Origin: Bacteroidota bacterium
GTDB taxonomy: Bacteria; Bacteroidota; Bacteroidia; AKYH767-A; OLB10
Assembly: GCA_019136655.1 (NCBI GenBank)
Contig: JAGVTU010000017.1
Location: forward strand, 1 to 64,000
DNA length: 64,000 bases
Direction of reading: 5' to 3'
The notes beneath the pieces were generated by a model. The model saw nothing but the letters and a program-made list of their open reading frames with translations. It was not told the DNA's origin and searched no databases. The translations under genes and the position numbers were made by a program. This document shows positions 55,556 to 63,612 of this stretch, piece by piece. Within the stretch, counting starts at the first letter, position 1; each line of letters starts with the position of its first letter.

Positions 55556-56431
55556 TTGAATTCATTGCAGAAAAATATTAAACTAATAGAATGTCCGCGT
55601 GATGCCATGCAGGGTTTGCATGATTTTATTCCAACTCAACTGAAGGCAGAGTACATCAACATGCTTCTTAGAGTAGGATTCGACACTTTAGATTTTGGGA
55701 GCTTTGTTTCACCCAAAGCCATACCTCAAATGAAGGATACTGCAGAGGTGCTGAGTATGCTTGATTTGTCGTCCTCACAAACAAAACTCTTAGCCATCAT
55801 AGCCAATCAGCGTGGTGCCGAAGATGCTGTTCAGCATGCGGCAATATCTTACCTGGGTTTTCCGTTTTCTGTTTCAGAAACTTTTCAGTTGCGCAATACC
55901 AACAGCACCATAGCACAATCCTTCGACACTGTGAAACGAATTCAGGAACTCTGCTCAAAGAACGGGAAGACACTGGTTATTTACATTTCAATGGGATTTG
56001 GCAATCCGTATGGTGATCCCTGGAATACAGAAATAGTAGGCCAATGGACAGAAAAGATGATTCAGGAAGGAATTCACATCATTTCGCTTGCCGACACTGT
56101 GGGTATGGCTAAAAAAGAAGATATTTCTTATTTATTTTCAGAGCTTATTCCTGCTTATCCGGGTATTGAGTTTGGGGCACATCTTCATGTTACGCCACAA
56201 GCTTGGGAGGAGAAACTGAATGCCGCTGCTGAGCATGGTTGCAGCCGTTTTGACATGGCAATTAGAGGTTTTGGAGGGTGCCCGATGGCAGAAGATCGCT
56301 TAACCGGAAACCTTGCAACCGAAAATGCAGTAAAATACTTTTTAAAGAATAACTACCATTTAACAATTGATAGAGAAAAACTTAATGAATGCATTTTATT
56401 TTCAAACCGCATCTTTTATGTTGCTGATTAA
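55556..56431 (+). CDS. Hydroxymethylglutaryl-CoA lyase-like protein
   Basis: 291-residue TIM-barrel enzyme of the DRE-TIM family. HMG-CoA lyase splits HMG-CoA into acetyl-CoA and acetoacetate (leucine degradation). Motifs are IECPRDAMQG (10-19, with the catalytic Arg-Asp pair), the metal-binding His pair in HLHV and RGFGGCPMAEDRLTGN with the catalytic-loop Cys. The usual VGPRDGLQ is altered to ECPRDAMQ. The only start before the conserved block is TTG at 55556. A closely related homoaldolase specificity cannot be excluded. The next gene starts 4 bp after its stop. Confidence 0.82.
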   Translation: MNSLQKNIKLIECPRDAMQGLHDFIPTQLKAEYINMLLRVGFDTLDFGSFVSPKAIPQMKDTAEVLSMLDLSSSQTKLLAIIANQRGAEDAVQHAAISYLGFPFSVSETFQLRNTNSTIAQSFDTVKRIQELCSKNGKTLVIYISMGFGNPYGDPWNTEIVGQWTEKMIQEGIHIISLADTVGMAKKEDISYLFSELIPAYPGIEFGAHLHVTPQAWEEKLNAAAEHGCSRFDMAIRGFGGCPMAEDRLTGNLATENAVKYFLKNNYHLTIDREKLNECILFSNRIFYVAD

Positions 56432-56435
56432 AAAA

Positions 56436-58589
56436 ATGAAACTTAAAGGATTACGCAATCTGTTCTTAACAACGGCATTGGTCCTATTTATTGCGCCTGC
56501 TTTGTTTGCACAGAATGGAAGTCTTGAGTTATTAGGCAATGTTAAGCAAAACGGAAAAGGCCTTGAGGGTGCCGAGATTAAGGTCATGAAAGGCAATGAA
56601 CAAGTGGATAATATACTTTCCGGCAACAACGGTAAGTTTATAATTAATCTCGACCTTGATGCAGTTTATACATTGCTGTTTACCAAGAGTGGTTGTGTTA
56701 CCAAATCCATCATTTTTGATACACGTGTACCTGAACCTATCAAAAATCAACTTCTATCCAACAGAAAATTCGGTATAGAATTGTTTAAGATACCTGAAGG
56801 AGTTGAGCAACCAAAGGAACTCGACAAACCTGTTGCAAAGTGGAGTTGGAATGATTCGTATGACGACTTTGATTATGACTTGGAATATTCAAATGCACGT
56901 AAGCAGGAGAATGAGCAGATTAAAAAGGTGTTAGAGGAACAGGCTATAGCACAGGAAAAGCAACGAAAAGACTCTTTGGCACATGCACGACTTGACTCCA
57001 TAAACAAAGCAAAAGCAGCAGAACAAGCACGTTTGGCTGAATTAGCAATGAAAAAGAAAGAAGAAGAGCAGCAGAAAAAACTGGAAGCAGAACGTCAGGC
57101 AGCATTTGCAGCAGCAAAAAAGCGAGAAGAAGACAGTCTGAGAGCAGAACAACTGAAAGCTGATGCACTTGAAAGGGCCAGACTTGCAGAGTTGGAAAAA
57201 GCCCGTAAAGACAGTATTGAAAAGGCTAAGGCATTGGCTGAACAACTTGCAAAAGAAAAAGCCGCTGAAGAAAAACGGTTAGCCGCTCTTGAGAAAGCAC
57301 GTCAGGATAGTATTGCAAAGGCAGATGCTGCTGAAAGAGCCAGACTTGCAGCACTCGAAAAAGCTCGGCAAGATAGTTTGGCAAGGGTAAAGGCCGAAGA
57401 GGACCGATTGGCAAGGGAAGCAGCGAAAGAACAAGCTCGGCTGGCTGCACTGGAAAAGGCGCGACAGGACAGTTTAGCTAAAGCACAAGCAGCAGAAGAA
57501 AGACGTCTGGCAGCATTGGAAAAAGCTCGTCAGGACAGTATAGCAAAGGCTGAAGCAGCTGCTAAAGCAGCAGAAGCAGCCAGATTAGCTGCTCTTGAAA
57601 AAGCCCGCAAAGACAGTTTGGAAAAAGCAGAAGCTGTAGCAAAAGAAAACGAACGATTACGTCTGGCAGCATTGGAAAAAGCACGACAGGATAGTATAGC
57701 TAAAGCCGAAGCAGCCGCTAAAGTAGCCGAAGCAGCTCGTTTGGCTGCTCTCGAGAAAGCAAGAAAAGACAGCATTGCCCGTGCAGAGGCAGAAGCAAAA
57801 GAACAGGAACGATTACGTCTTGCAGCACTGGAAAAAGCCCGTCAGGATTCTATAGCAAATGCAAAAGCTTTAGCTGAACAAAAAGCTAAAGAAGAGGCAC
57901 TTGAAAAGGCCCGTTTGGCGGCATTGGAAAAAGCCCGTCAGGATAGTATTGCAAAAGCAGAAGCATTAGCAAAAGAGCAGGAACGTTTAAGACAGTTAGC
58001 ATTAGAGAAAGCCCGTCAGGATTCAATAGCCAATGCCAAAGCATTAGCAGAAAAGAAAGCAAAAGAAGAGGCATTGGAGAAAGCCCGTTTGGCAGCATTG
58101 GAAAAAGCTCGTCAGGATAGCATATCAAAAGCCGAGGCTGCAGCCAGAGCCAAAGCTGAGGCTGATGCCAAAGCACGTGCTGCTGCCGAAGCAAGAGCAA
58201 AATTCGTAGCCGACAGCACAGCCAGAGCTGAAGCAGCAGCTGCCAAAAAACGTCAGCAGGAAGAAGCTGAGGCAAGGCGATTGCGGGAACTGGAAGAGCA
58301 GAAACAGGCTTTAGCCAAGGCGAATGAAAAATCAGAATCAAAGCAAACGACTGCTTCGTTACCTGTATTTGAAGACACCAACTATGCTGAAGGTCTTACT
58401 GAAGAGACCATCAACGAATCGAACAGGAAGATATTCAGAACGATTATCAAAAAATCGAATACAACTGATGTGTTTTCAAAAGTGGTGTACAACTGGGGAG
58501 GTATTTATTACTTCAAAAACACAACCAGTATGTCAGAAGCAAATTACAACAATGAGTTGAAAAAATATAAAGATCAGTTAGGAAAATAA
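56436..58589 (+). CDS. Secreted coiled-coil repeat protein with LEKARxDS repeats
   Basis: 717 residues from this ATG. A signal peptide (about 1-27, ending LFAQ) is followed by a carboxypeptidase-regulatory-type beta-sandwich (NGSLELLGNVKQNGKGLEG, FIINLDLDAVYTLLFTKSGC). The middle is a long Ala/Lys/Glu/Arg-rich coiled coil with twelve copies of LEKAR[QK]DS at spacings of about 22, 26 or 32 residues. About the last 70 residues are non-repetitive (EDTNYAEGLTEETI, VVYNWGGIYYFKNTTSM). No function is known to me; a periplasmic linker or structural filament is inferred. The upstream ORF start at 56367 lies inside the lyase gene and would hide the signal peptide. Confidence 0.82.
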   Translation: MKLKGLRNLFLTTALVLFIAPALFAQNGSLELLGNVKQNGKGLEGAEIKVMKGNEQVDNILSGNNGKFIINLDLDAVYTLLFTKSGCVTKSIIFDTRVPEPIKNQLLSNRKFGIELFKIPEGVEQPKELDKPVAKWSWNDSYDDFDYDLEYSNARKQENEQIKKVLEEQAIAQEKQRKDSLAHARLDSINKAKAAEQARLAELAMKKKEEEQQKKLEAERQAAFAAAKKREEDSLRAEQLKADALERARLAELEKARKDSIEKAKALAEQLAKEKAAEEKRLAALEKARQDSIAKADAAERARLAALEKARQDSLARVKAEEDRLAREAAKEQARLAALEKARQDSLAKAQAAEERRLAALEKARQDSIAKAEAAAKAAEAARLAALEKARKDSLEKAEAVAKENERLRLAALEKARQDSIAKAEAAAKVAEAARLAALEKARKDSIARAEAEAKEQERLRLAALEKARQDSIANAKALAEQKAKEEALEKARLAALEKARQDSIAKAEALAKEQERLRQLALEKARQDSIANAKALAEKKAKEEALEKARLAALEKARQDSISKAEAAARAKAEADAKARAAAEARAKFVADSTARAEAAAAKKRQQEEAEARRLRELEEQKQALAKANEKSESKQTTASLPVFEDTNYAEGLTEETINESNRKIFRTIIKKSNTTDVFSKVVYNWGGIYYFKNTTSMSEANYNNELKKYKDQLGK
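57192..58128 (+). repeat. Twelve LEKAR[QK]DS repeat units
   Basis: The protein-level motif LEKAR[QK]DS followed by [ILS]-A-K/R recurs twelve times. Adjacent spacings include 22, 22, 32, 26 and 32 residues. The spacing of 22 is twice 11, which suggests hendecad coiled-coil periodicity. Confidence 0.85.
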
Positions 58590-58609
58590 AACCGGAACGA
58601 TAAAACAAA

Positions 58610-58643
58610 AAGAGGAACTGAATATCAGCTCCTCTTTTTTTTT
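58610..58643 (+). terminator. Strong intrinsic terminator
   Basis: AAGAGGA (58610-58616) pairs with TCCTCTT (58630-58636), extended by CTGA/TCAG, followed by nine Ts. It ends the coiled-coil gene transcript. Confidence 0.9.
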
Positions 58644-59036
58644 GGACTTATTGCAATTTCTTTAAGGTCGGATTTTGCGGTTTTTGTTTTTCTGTTTTTG
58701 GTGTTAAAGGCCTATCTGTATAAGTCACTTACTGACTTCAAAAAAATAGTGATATCTGTTTTTTTTCGAGCGAACCCTTGTGCAAATGAACACCACAATT
58801 GCTACAAGATTGAATAGTGTAAATAGTAATAACATGACTCAAAAGTAAGATGCGTTTTACCCCTGTGTTTAATAATTTTGGTCAAATGACTTTTTTGCAG
58901 GGTAGATGGAATTTATTTTAGGTTGAGGTCTAAGCTACACTGAATATATGAGTGTTTTTATGTTATGAGTGGCTTTAAAATAGGTATAACTGAAAAGGAT
59001 TGCATCCTGATATGGGAAACAGACAGAATAGAATTC
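58644..59036. other. Non-coding gap, possible small RNA
   Basis: A gene-free stretch of about 390 bp; with flanks, the coiled-coil gene and pckA are 504 bp apart. No ORF of useful length. TAATTTTG (58873-58880) is an exact -7 match on the plus strand. A small hairpin AGGAT/ATCCT (58996-59008) and the strong terminator at 59041 lie downstream, so a transcript of about 190 nt would be possible. There is no -33 TTG and no known RNA family was recognised. Confidence 0.3.
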
Positions 59037-59072
59037 AAAAAAAATCCTCCATAAAAAGGATGGAGGATTTTT
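59037..59072 (-). terminator. Terminator of pckA (bidirectional)
   Basis: AAAATCCTCCA (59041-59051) and TGGAGGATTTT (59061-59071) form an 11-bp stem. An A run (59037-59044) becomes a T tract on the minus strand, ending pckA; T residues at 59068-59072 allow termination on the plus strand as well. Confidence 0.85.
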
Positions 59073-59093
59073 ATAATCTGACAATTCTTAAAA

Positions 59094-60710
59094 TCAGGCT
59101 ACAACAGGCACCTTGGGTGCAGCAGCCATTATTTCGTTATTAGCTTTTGAAGCATATTGTTCAAAGTTTTTTACAAACTTAGAGGCAAGATCCGCTATTT
59201 TAGTATCGTAAGATGTCTTATCTGCCCAGGTTGATTTCGGATTCAAAATCTCAGCCGGTACATTAGGACATGATGTTGGGAAATTCAATCCAAACACAGG
59301 AAGTGTCTCATAATCAACCTTGTCAAGCTCTCCGTTTAAAGCAGCAGTGATCATTGCACGGGTATAAGAAAGTTTCATTCTTGAACCAACACCGTATGAT
59401 CCTCCGCTCCAGCCGGTATTTACCAACCATACTCTAATATTCTTATTCTCATCCAGTTTCTTACCGAGCAACTCAGCATATTTTGTTGGGTGCAGTGGCA
59501 AAAATGCCTTTCCGAAACATGCTGAAAAAGTGGTTACGGGTTCAGTAATTCCAACTTCAGTACCTGCAACTTTGGCTGTATATCCACTTATAAAGTGATA
59601 CATTGCCTGTCCTGTTGTAAGTCTTGAAATAGGAGGCAACACTCCAAAGGCATCACAGGTAAGGAAGAAAATATTCTTAGGAACTCCTGCAACAGAAGGT
59701 TCTACGGCATTATCAATAAAGTTAATTGGATATGCCACACGGGTATTTTCTGTCTTAGAAATATTGTCGAAATCAACCTTTGTAGTTCCTTCGTAGAATT
59801 CAATATTTTCCAATAGAGAACCAAAACGGATGGCGTTGTAAATCTGAGGTTCTTTTTCAGCGCTCAGGTTAACGCACTTGGCATAACATCCGCCTTCAAA
59901 GTTAAACACTGTATTATCACTCCAGCCATGCTCATCATCACCAATAAGCCCACGGTTTGGATCGGCACTCAATGTTGTTTTACCGGTACCTGACAGTCCG
60001 AAGAAAATGGCAGTATCACCGTCTTTGCCAATGTTGGCAGAACAGTGCATGCTCAATACATTCTTATGATGTGGCAGTACATAATTCAACACTGAGAAGA
60101 TACCTTTTTTAATTTCACCGGTATAACCTGTGCCACCAATAAGAATAATTTTCTTGGTGAAGTTAACGATAGCAAAATTATGCTGACGTGTTCCGTCTAT
60201 TGCAGGATCGGCATAAAATCCTGATGCTGCTACAATAGTCCAGTCTTTTTCGGCCTTTGTAATCTCCTCAGGAGTAGGTCTTAAAAATAAATTATTGGCA
60301 AAAATACTCTGATAAGGAGAGTCGGTTACCACTCGTATATTCAGTCTGTAACGTGGGTCGGCACAGGCATAACAATCTCTTACATAAATTTCTTTACCTG
60401 AGAGATAGGCAGTAACTCTGTTGTACAGGGCATCAAATTTTGCTGAATCGAATTTGAAATTTACATCCCCCCACCAAACAGAATTTTCTGTTTCACTGTC
60501 GCACACCACAAATTTGTCTTTTGGAGAGCGGCCTTTGAATTCACCTGTGTCAACCACCAGTGCTCCAAAGTCTGAAAGTTCACCTTCTCCTTTCAGAATG
60601 GCTTCTTCTACAAGTTCAGCTACGCTAAGGTTCCAATATGCAGCCGATACATTTTTTAATCCTAAATCGGCTACCGAGAAATTCGGGTTTCTTAAACCGT
60701 ATTCGTTCAT
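59094..60710 (-). CDS. pckA: Phosphoenolpyruvate carboxykinase (ATP)
   Basis: Converts oxaloacetate and ATP to PEP, entry to gluconeogenesis or, in Bacteroidota, PEP carboxylation. 538 residues from this start. Key blocks are GRSPKDKF, GLSGTGKTTLSAD (P loop), RGLIGDDEHGW (kinase 2) and TRVAYPINFI. The ATG at 60710 is preferred: an in-frame TTG at 60740 lies inside the promoter -7 box. Confidence 0.96.
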   Translation of the reverse strand: MNEYGLRNPNFSVADLGLKNVSAAYWNLSVAELVEEAILKGEGELSDFGALVVDTGEFKGRSPKDKFVVCDSETENSVWWGDVNFKFDSAKFDALYNRVTAYLSGKEIYVRDCYACADPRYRLNIRVVTDSPYQSIFANNLFLRPTPEEITKAEKDWTIVAASGFYADPAIDGTRQHNFAIVNFTKKIILIGGTGYTGEIKKGIFSVLNYVLPHHKNVLSMHCSANIGKDGDTAIFFGLSGTGKTTLSADPNRGLIGDDEHGWSDNTVFNFEGGCYAKCVNLSAEKEPQIYNAIRFGSLLENIEFYEGTTKVDFDNISKTENTRVAYPINFIDNAVEPSVAGVPKNIFFLTCDAFGVLPPISRLTTGQAMYHFISGYTAKVAGTEVGITEPVTTFSACFGKAFLPLHPTKYAELLGKKLDENKNIRVWLVNTGWSGGSYGVGSRMKLSYTRAMITAALNGELDKVDYETLPVFGLNFPTSCPNVPAEILNPKSTWADKTSYDTKIADLASKFVKNFEQYASKANNEIMAAAPKVPVVA

Positions 60711-60737
60711 AATATTTAATATGTTTTTTTGAGACTG

Positions 60738-60768
60738 CAAAGTAATGAAAAAAATACGCGTTCCACAA
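60738..60768 (-). promoter_or_regulatory. Promoter of pckA
   Basis: On the minus strand TTG (complement of 60766-60768) and TTACTTTG (complement of 60738-60745; one mismatch to TAnnTTTG) are 20 bp apart, a good -33/-7 pair. The transcript would start about 24 nt before the ATG. Confidence 0.5.
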
Positions 60769-60854
60769 TCGTATTTTTGGTGAATTGCCTTGTTTTATCA
60801 ACCAAATATTACATTCGGCATATTCATATGAACTTAAATGCACCAAATTCCTTT

Positions 60855-60862
60855 TAATTTTG
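60855..60862 (+). promoter_or_regulatory. -7 promoter element of accC
   Basis: TAATTTTG is an exact TAnnTTTG match, 20 bp before the ATG at 60882. Confidence 0.55.
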
Positions 60863-60881
60863 CACACTTAGCTAAAAAAAT

Positions 60882-62366
60882 ATGTTTTCTAAAATATTAA
60901 TAGCCAACCGTGGCGAAATTGCTTTGCGCGTCATGCGTACTGCCCGCGACATGGGAATCAGGACAGTAGCAGTTTACAGTGATGCCGATCGCCATGCTCC
61001 ACATGTTTATTATGCTGATGAAGCAGTGCATATAGGACCATCACCGTCTTCGCAATCTTATCTTGTAGTTGAAAAAATTATTGACGCAGCACGCAAAACA
61101 GGTGCACAGGCTGTTCATCCCGGATATGGATTTCTTTCTGAAAATGCCGATGCTGCTCAGGCTATAATTGATGCCGGATTGGTATTTATTGGTCCATCGC
61201 CTCATGCCATGCGCATGATGGGTAGCAAACTGGGTGCAAAAGAAGCGGCAAAAAAGTTTAATGTTCCCATGGTGCCGGGTACAGACTATGCCATAAAAGA
61301 TATTGATAAAGCCAGAAAAATAGCAGTTGAAACAGGTTTCCCTGTGCTGATAAAAGCAAGTGCCGGAGGCGGAGGCAAGGGCATGAGAATTGTTGAAAAT
61401 GAACAATCATTTGACGAAGCTGTAAAAACTGCCATGAACGAAGCACTCTCAGCTTTTGGCGATGGCAGTGTGTTTATAGAAAAATATGTTGCATCACCCC
61501 GCCATATCGAAATTCAGATTATGGGTGATAATTATGGCAATATTGTTTATCTTTTTGAACGGGAATGTTCGGTGCAACGGAGGCATCAGAAGGTAATAGA
61601 AGAAGCTCCATCAGGAATACTGAATGAAAAAATCCGCAAACAAATGGGCGAATGTGCAGTGATGGTAGCCAAAGCATGCAACTACACAGGAGCAGGCACG
61701 GTAGAGTTTCTGATGGATGATAAAATGAATTTTTATTTTCTTGAAATGAATACACGGTTGCAGGTTGAACATCCGGTTACCGAAATGATAACAGGTCTCG
61801 ATTTGGTGCGTGAACAGATTTTGGTAGCTGCAGGTGAAAAACTAAGTTTCAGACAGGAAGATCTCAAAATTCACGGGCATGCCATGGAGGTAAGAGTTTA
61901 TGCCGAAGATGCTGCCAACAATTTTTTACCCAATGTTGGAACGCTTTCAGTTTATCAGCCACCAAGGGGAGTAGGAGTGAGAGTAGATGACGGATATGAG
62001 CAAGGCATGGAAATTCCAATCTATTACGACTCCATGATTGCAAAACTGATTACCTATGGCCGCAACCGCGAGGAAGCTATTCAGCGAATGATACGGGCAA
62101 TTGACGAATATAAAATTACCGGCTGCGAAACTACCTTGCCATTCTGCCGTTTTGTAATGAAACATCCTGCATTTGTAAAAGCACAGTTTGATACCAATTT
62201 TGTAAAAAACTATTTCAAACCCGAATATCTGCATCATGAGAATGAAAAGGAAGAAGAAATGGCAGCACTTGCGGCTGAATTATTTTTTGAAGCTACAAAT
62301 TCCGCAAGCAAGGTGAAGCCATCTGAGAGTAAGGTCTCACTTTGGCGGAATAACAGGTTGAATTAG
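60882..62366 (+). CDS. accC: Biotin carboxylase subunit of acetyl-CoA (or related) carboxylase
   Basis: 494-residue ATP-grasp biotin carboxylase that carboxylates biotin on its carrier. Start FSKILIANRGEIALRVMR is diagnostic; GGGGKGMRIVE is the ATP loop; EMNTRLQVEHPVTE, AGTVEFL and the Glu/Arg residues of the active site are present. accB (biotin carrier) is not adjacent, so the partner (acetyl-CoA, propionyl-CoA or pyruvate carboxylase) is not settled. The C-terminal 40 residues are a Ser/Lys-rich tail longer than E. coli AccC (449). Confidence 0.9.
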   Translation: MFSKILIANRGEIALRVMRTARDMGIRTVAVYSDADRHAPHVYYADEAVHIGPSPSSQSYLVVEKIIDAARKTGAQAVHPGYGFLSENADAAQAIIDAGLVFIGPSPHAMRMMGSKLGAKEAAKKFNVPMVPGTDYAIKDIDKARKIAVETGFPVLIKASAGGGGKGMRIVENEQSFDEAVKTAMNEALSAFGDGSVFIEKYVASPRHIEIQIMGDNYGNIVYLFERECSVQRRHQKVIEEAPSGILNEKIRKQMGECAVMVAKACNYTGAGTVEFLMDDKMNFYFLEMNTRLQVEHPVTEMITGLDLVREQILVAAGEKLSFRQEDLKIHGHAMEVRVYAEDAANNFLPNVGTLSVYQPPRGVGVRVDDGYEQGMEIPIYYDSMIAKLITYGRNREEAIQRMIRAIDEYKITGCETTLPFCRFVMKHPAFVKAQFDTNFVKNYFKPEYLHHENEKEEEMAALAAELFFEATNSASKVKPSESKVSLWRNNRLN

Positions 62367-62444
62367 CCGGCAAATAAATTAATTGCAGATGAAATCAACA
62401 TACACAATAACAGGGTTGGCAGGCAGTTTGAATAACTCAGGAAA

Positions 62445-63032
62445 GTGAAATACATTGTTGCCATAGTTTTCTTTTGTTGCCTTGGTTTTAATGCTTTGGC
62501 ACAAACACCTGTCAGCTCGGCTACTGCAATCTTTAATGGTGATACAATTCCTTATTATACATTGCAGGTGGTAGATATTGTGGCTTTTCTGCCTGAAACC
62601 GCAACTGAAGATGCCCGCAAATATTTAAAGTTGAGACGGGATGTTCTTAAGGCATATCCTTATGCTAAGATTGCATCGGCAGAGTTGAGTTATATCAACG
62701 AAACAGTGGCAACGATGAAAACAGAACGTGAAAAGAAAAAGTTTATCAAGGAGCAGGAAAAAGTCATGAAAGCACAATTTGAAAAAGACTTGCGTAATCT
62801 GACTTATACCCAAGGAAAAATTCTCATTAAACTAATCAATCGGGAAACAGGAAACACTTCGTATGAGCTTGTGAAAGAATTGAGAGGCTCTTTGCAGGCA
62901 TTCTTCTGGCAAAGTATAGCGCGACTTTTTACTGCCAATCTCAAATCACAATACGACCCTCAGGGCGAAGATAAAATGATTGAGAAGATAGTTCAGTCTA
63001 TCGAGCGTGGAGAACTGCAGGTGCGTAATTAA
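62445..63032 (+). CDS. Secreted DUF4294 protein
   Basis: 195 residues. A signal peptide (about 1-19, ending ALAQ) and the DUF4294 core (TIPYYTLQVVDIVAF, RKYLKLRRDVLKAYPYAKIAS, KFIKEQEKVMKAQFEKDLRNLTYTQGKILIKLINRETG in parts). The family is nearly confined to Bacteroidota and has no known function. The start is GTG, with AGGAAA at its ribosome-binding position, 78 bp after accC. Confidence 0.82.
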   Translation: MKYIVAIVFFCCLGFNALAQTPVSSATAIFNGDTIPYYTLQVVDIVAFLPETATEDARKYLKLRRDVLKAYPYAKIASAELSYINETVATMKTEREKKKFIKEQEKVMKAQFEKDLRNLTYTQGKILIKLINRETGNTSYELVKELRGSLQAFFWQSIARLFTANLKSQYDPQGEDKMIEKIVQSIERGELQVRN

Positions 63033-63051
63033 AAAATAAAACTGACAGCTA

Positions 63052-63420
63052 TTAATTCTCTTTAGCTTTATCGTGCTTAACATCCTCTTTCAGCAACTTG
63101 AAATAACTTGCTTTAAAACGACCGTTTACTACTTCACCCTGAACTTCGGCATGACGGATTGCAACACAAAATCCATTTTTATCGTGAGGATGACCAAATT
63201 CATAGATTCCAACACCATCAACATAATAAGTGCTGTCTTTAATTTTTACGGCAAGGTCACAGTCATTACCCGGCATACCATAGCTGCACTCGCCACAGGA
63301 TGCTTCTACAAGCATTAGTTCTTTAGTAGCGTCAGGCTTTTTATCTAATGATTTTGCAACCTGACTGTAACTACTTGAAACAAACAATAAAAATACTACA
63401 GTTGACAACAGAGATTTCAT
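63052..63420 (-). CDS. Secreted DUF6370 protein
   Basis: 122 residues. A signal peptide (1-19) is followed by VEASCGECSYGMPGNDCDLAVKI, with four Cys in total (including FCVAIRHAEVQG) that could form two disulfides or bind a metal. GHPHDKNGF supplies His residues. The family is common in Bacteroidota and unassigned. A -7 box lies 22 bp upstream. Confidence 0.8.
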   Translation of the reverse strand: MKSLLSTVVFLLFVSSSYSQVAKSLDKKPDATKELMLVEASCGECSYGMPGNDCDLAVKIKDSTYYVDGVGIYEFGHPHDKNGFCVAIRHAEVQGEVVNGRFKASYFKLLKEDVKHDKAKEN

Positions 63421-63442
63421 AATACTTTATTTAATATTTTGG

Positions 63443-63450
63443 CAAATATA
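63443..63450 (-). promoter_or_regulatory. -7 promoter element of the DUF6370 gene
   Basis: On the minus strand TATATTTG is an exact TAnnTTTG match, 22 bp before the ATG at 63420. Confidence 0.55.
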
Positions 63451-63612
63451 GCTGATACCATTTTCAATTATTAGAATTCAAAAAGTGTTTGCAATAAGTT
63501 TGTAATAACTCATAGTGCTTTGGCTACAATTAATTTCAATAACCAATTTTAACAACATTCTTAAAATACAGATGTTGGAACTAATGCGCTTAAACCTTTT
63601 AAGTAAGCATGA

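Noticed and set aside
56367-58589. CRISPR or DNA-level repeat array in the coiled-coil gene
   Set aside because: The repeats are protein-coding, in frame, with variable DNA sequence and spacing; no conserved repeat-spacer pattern.
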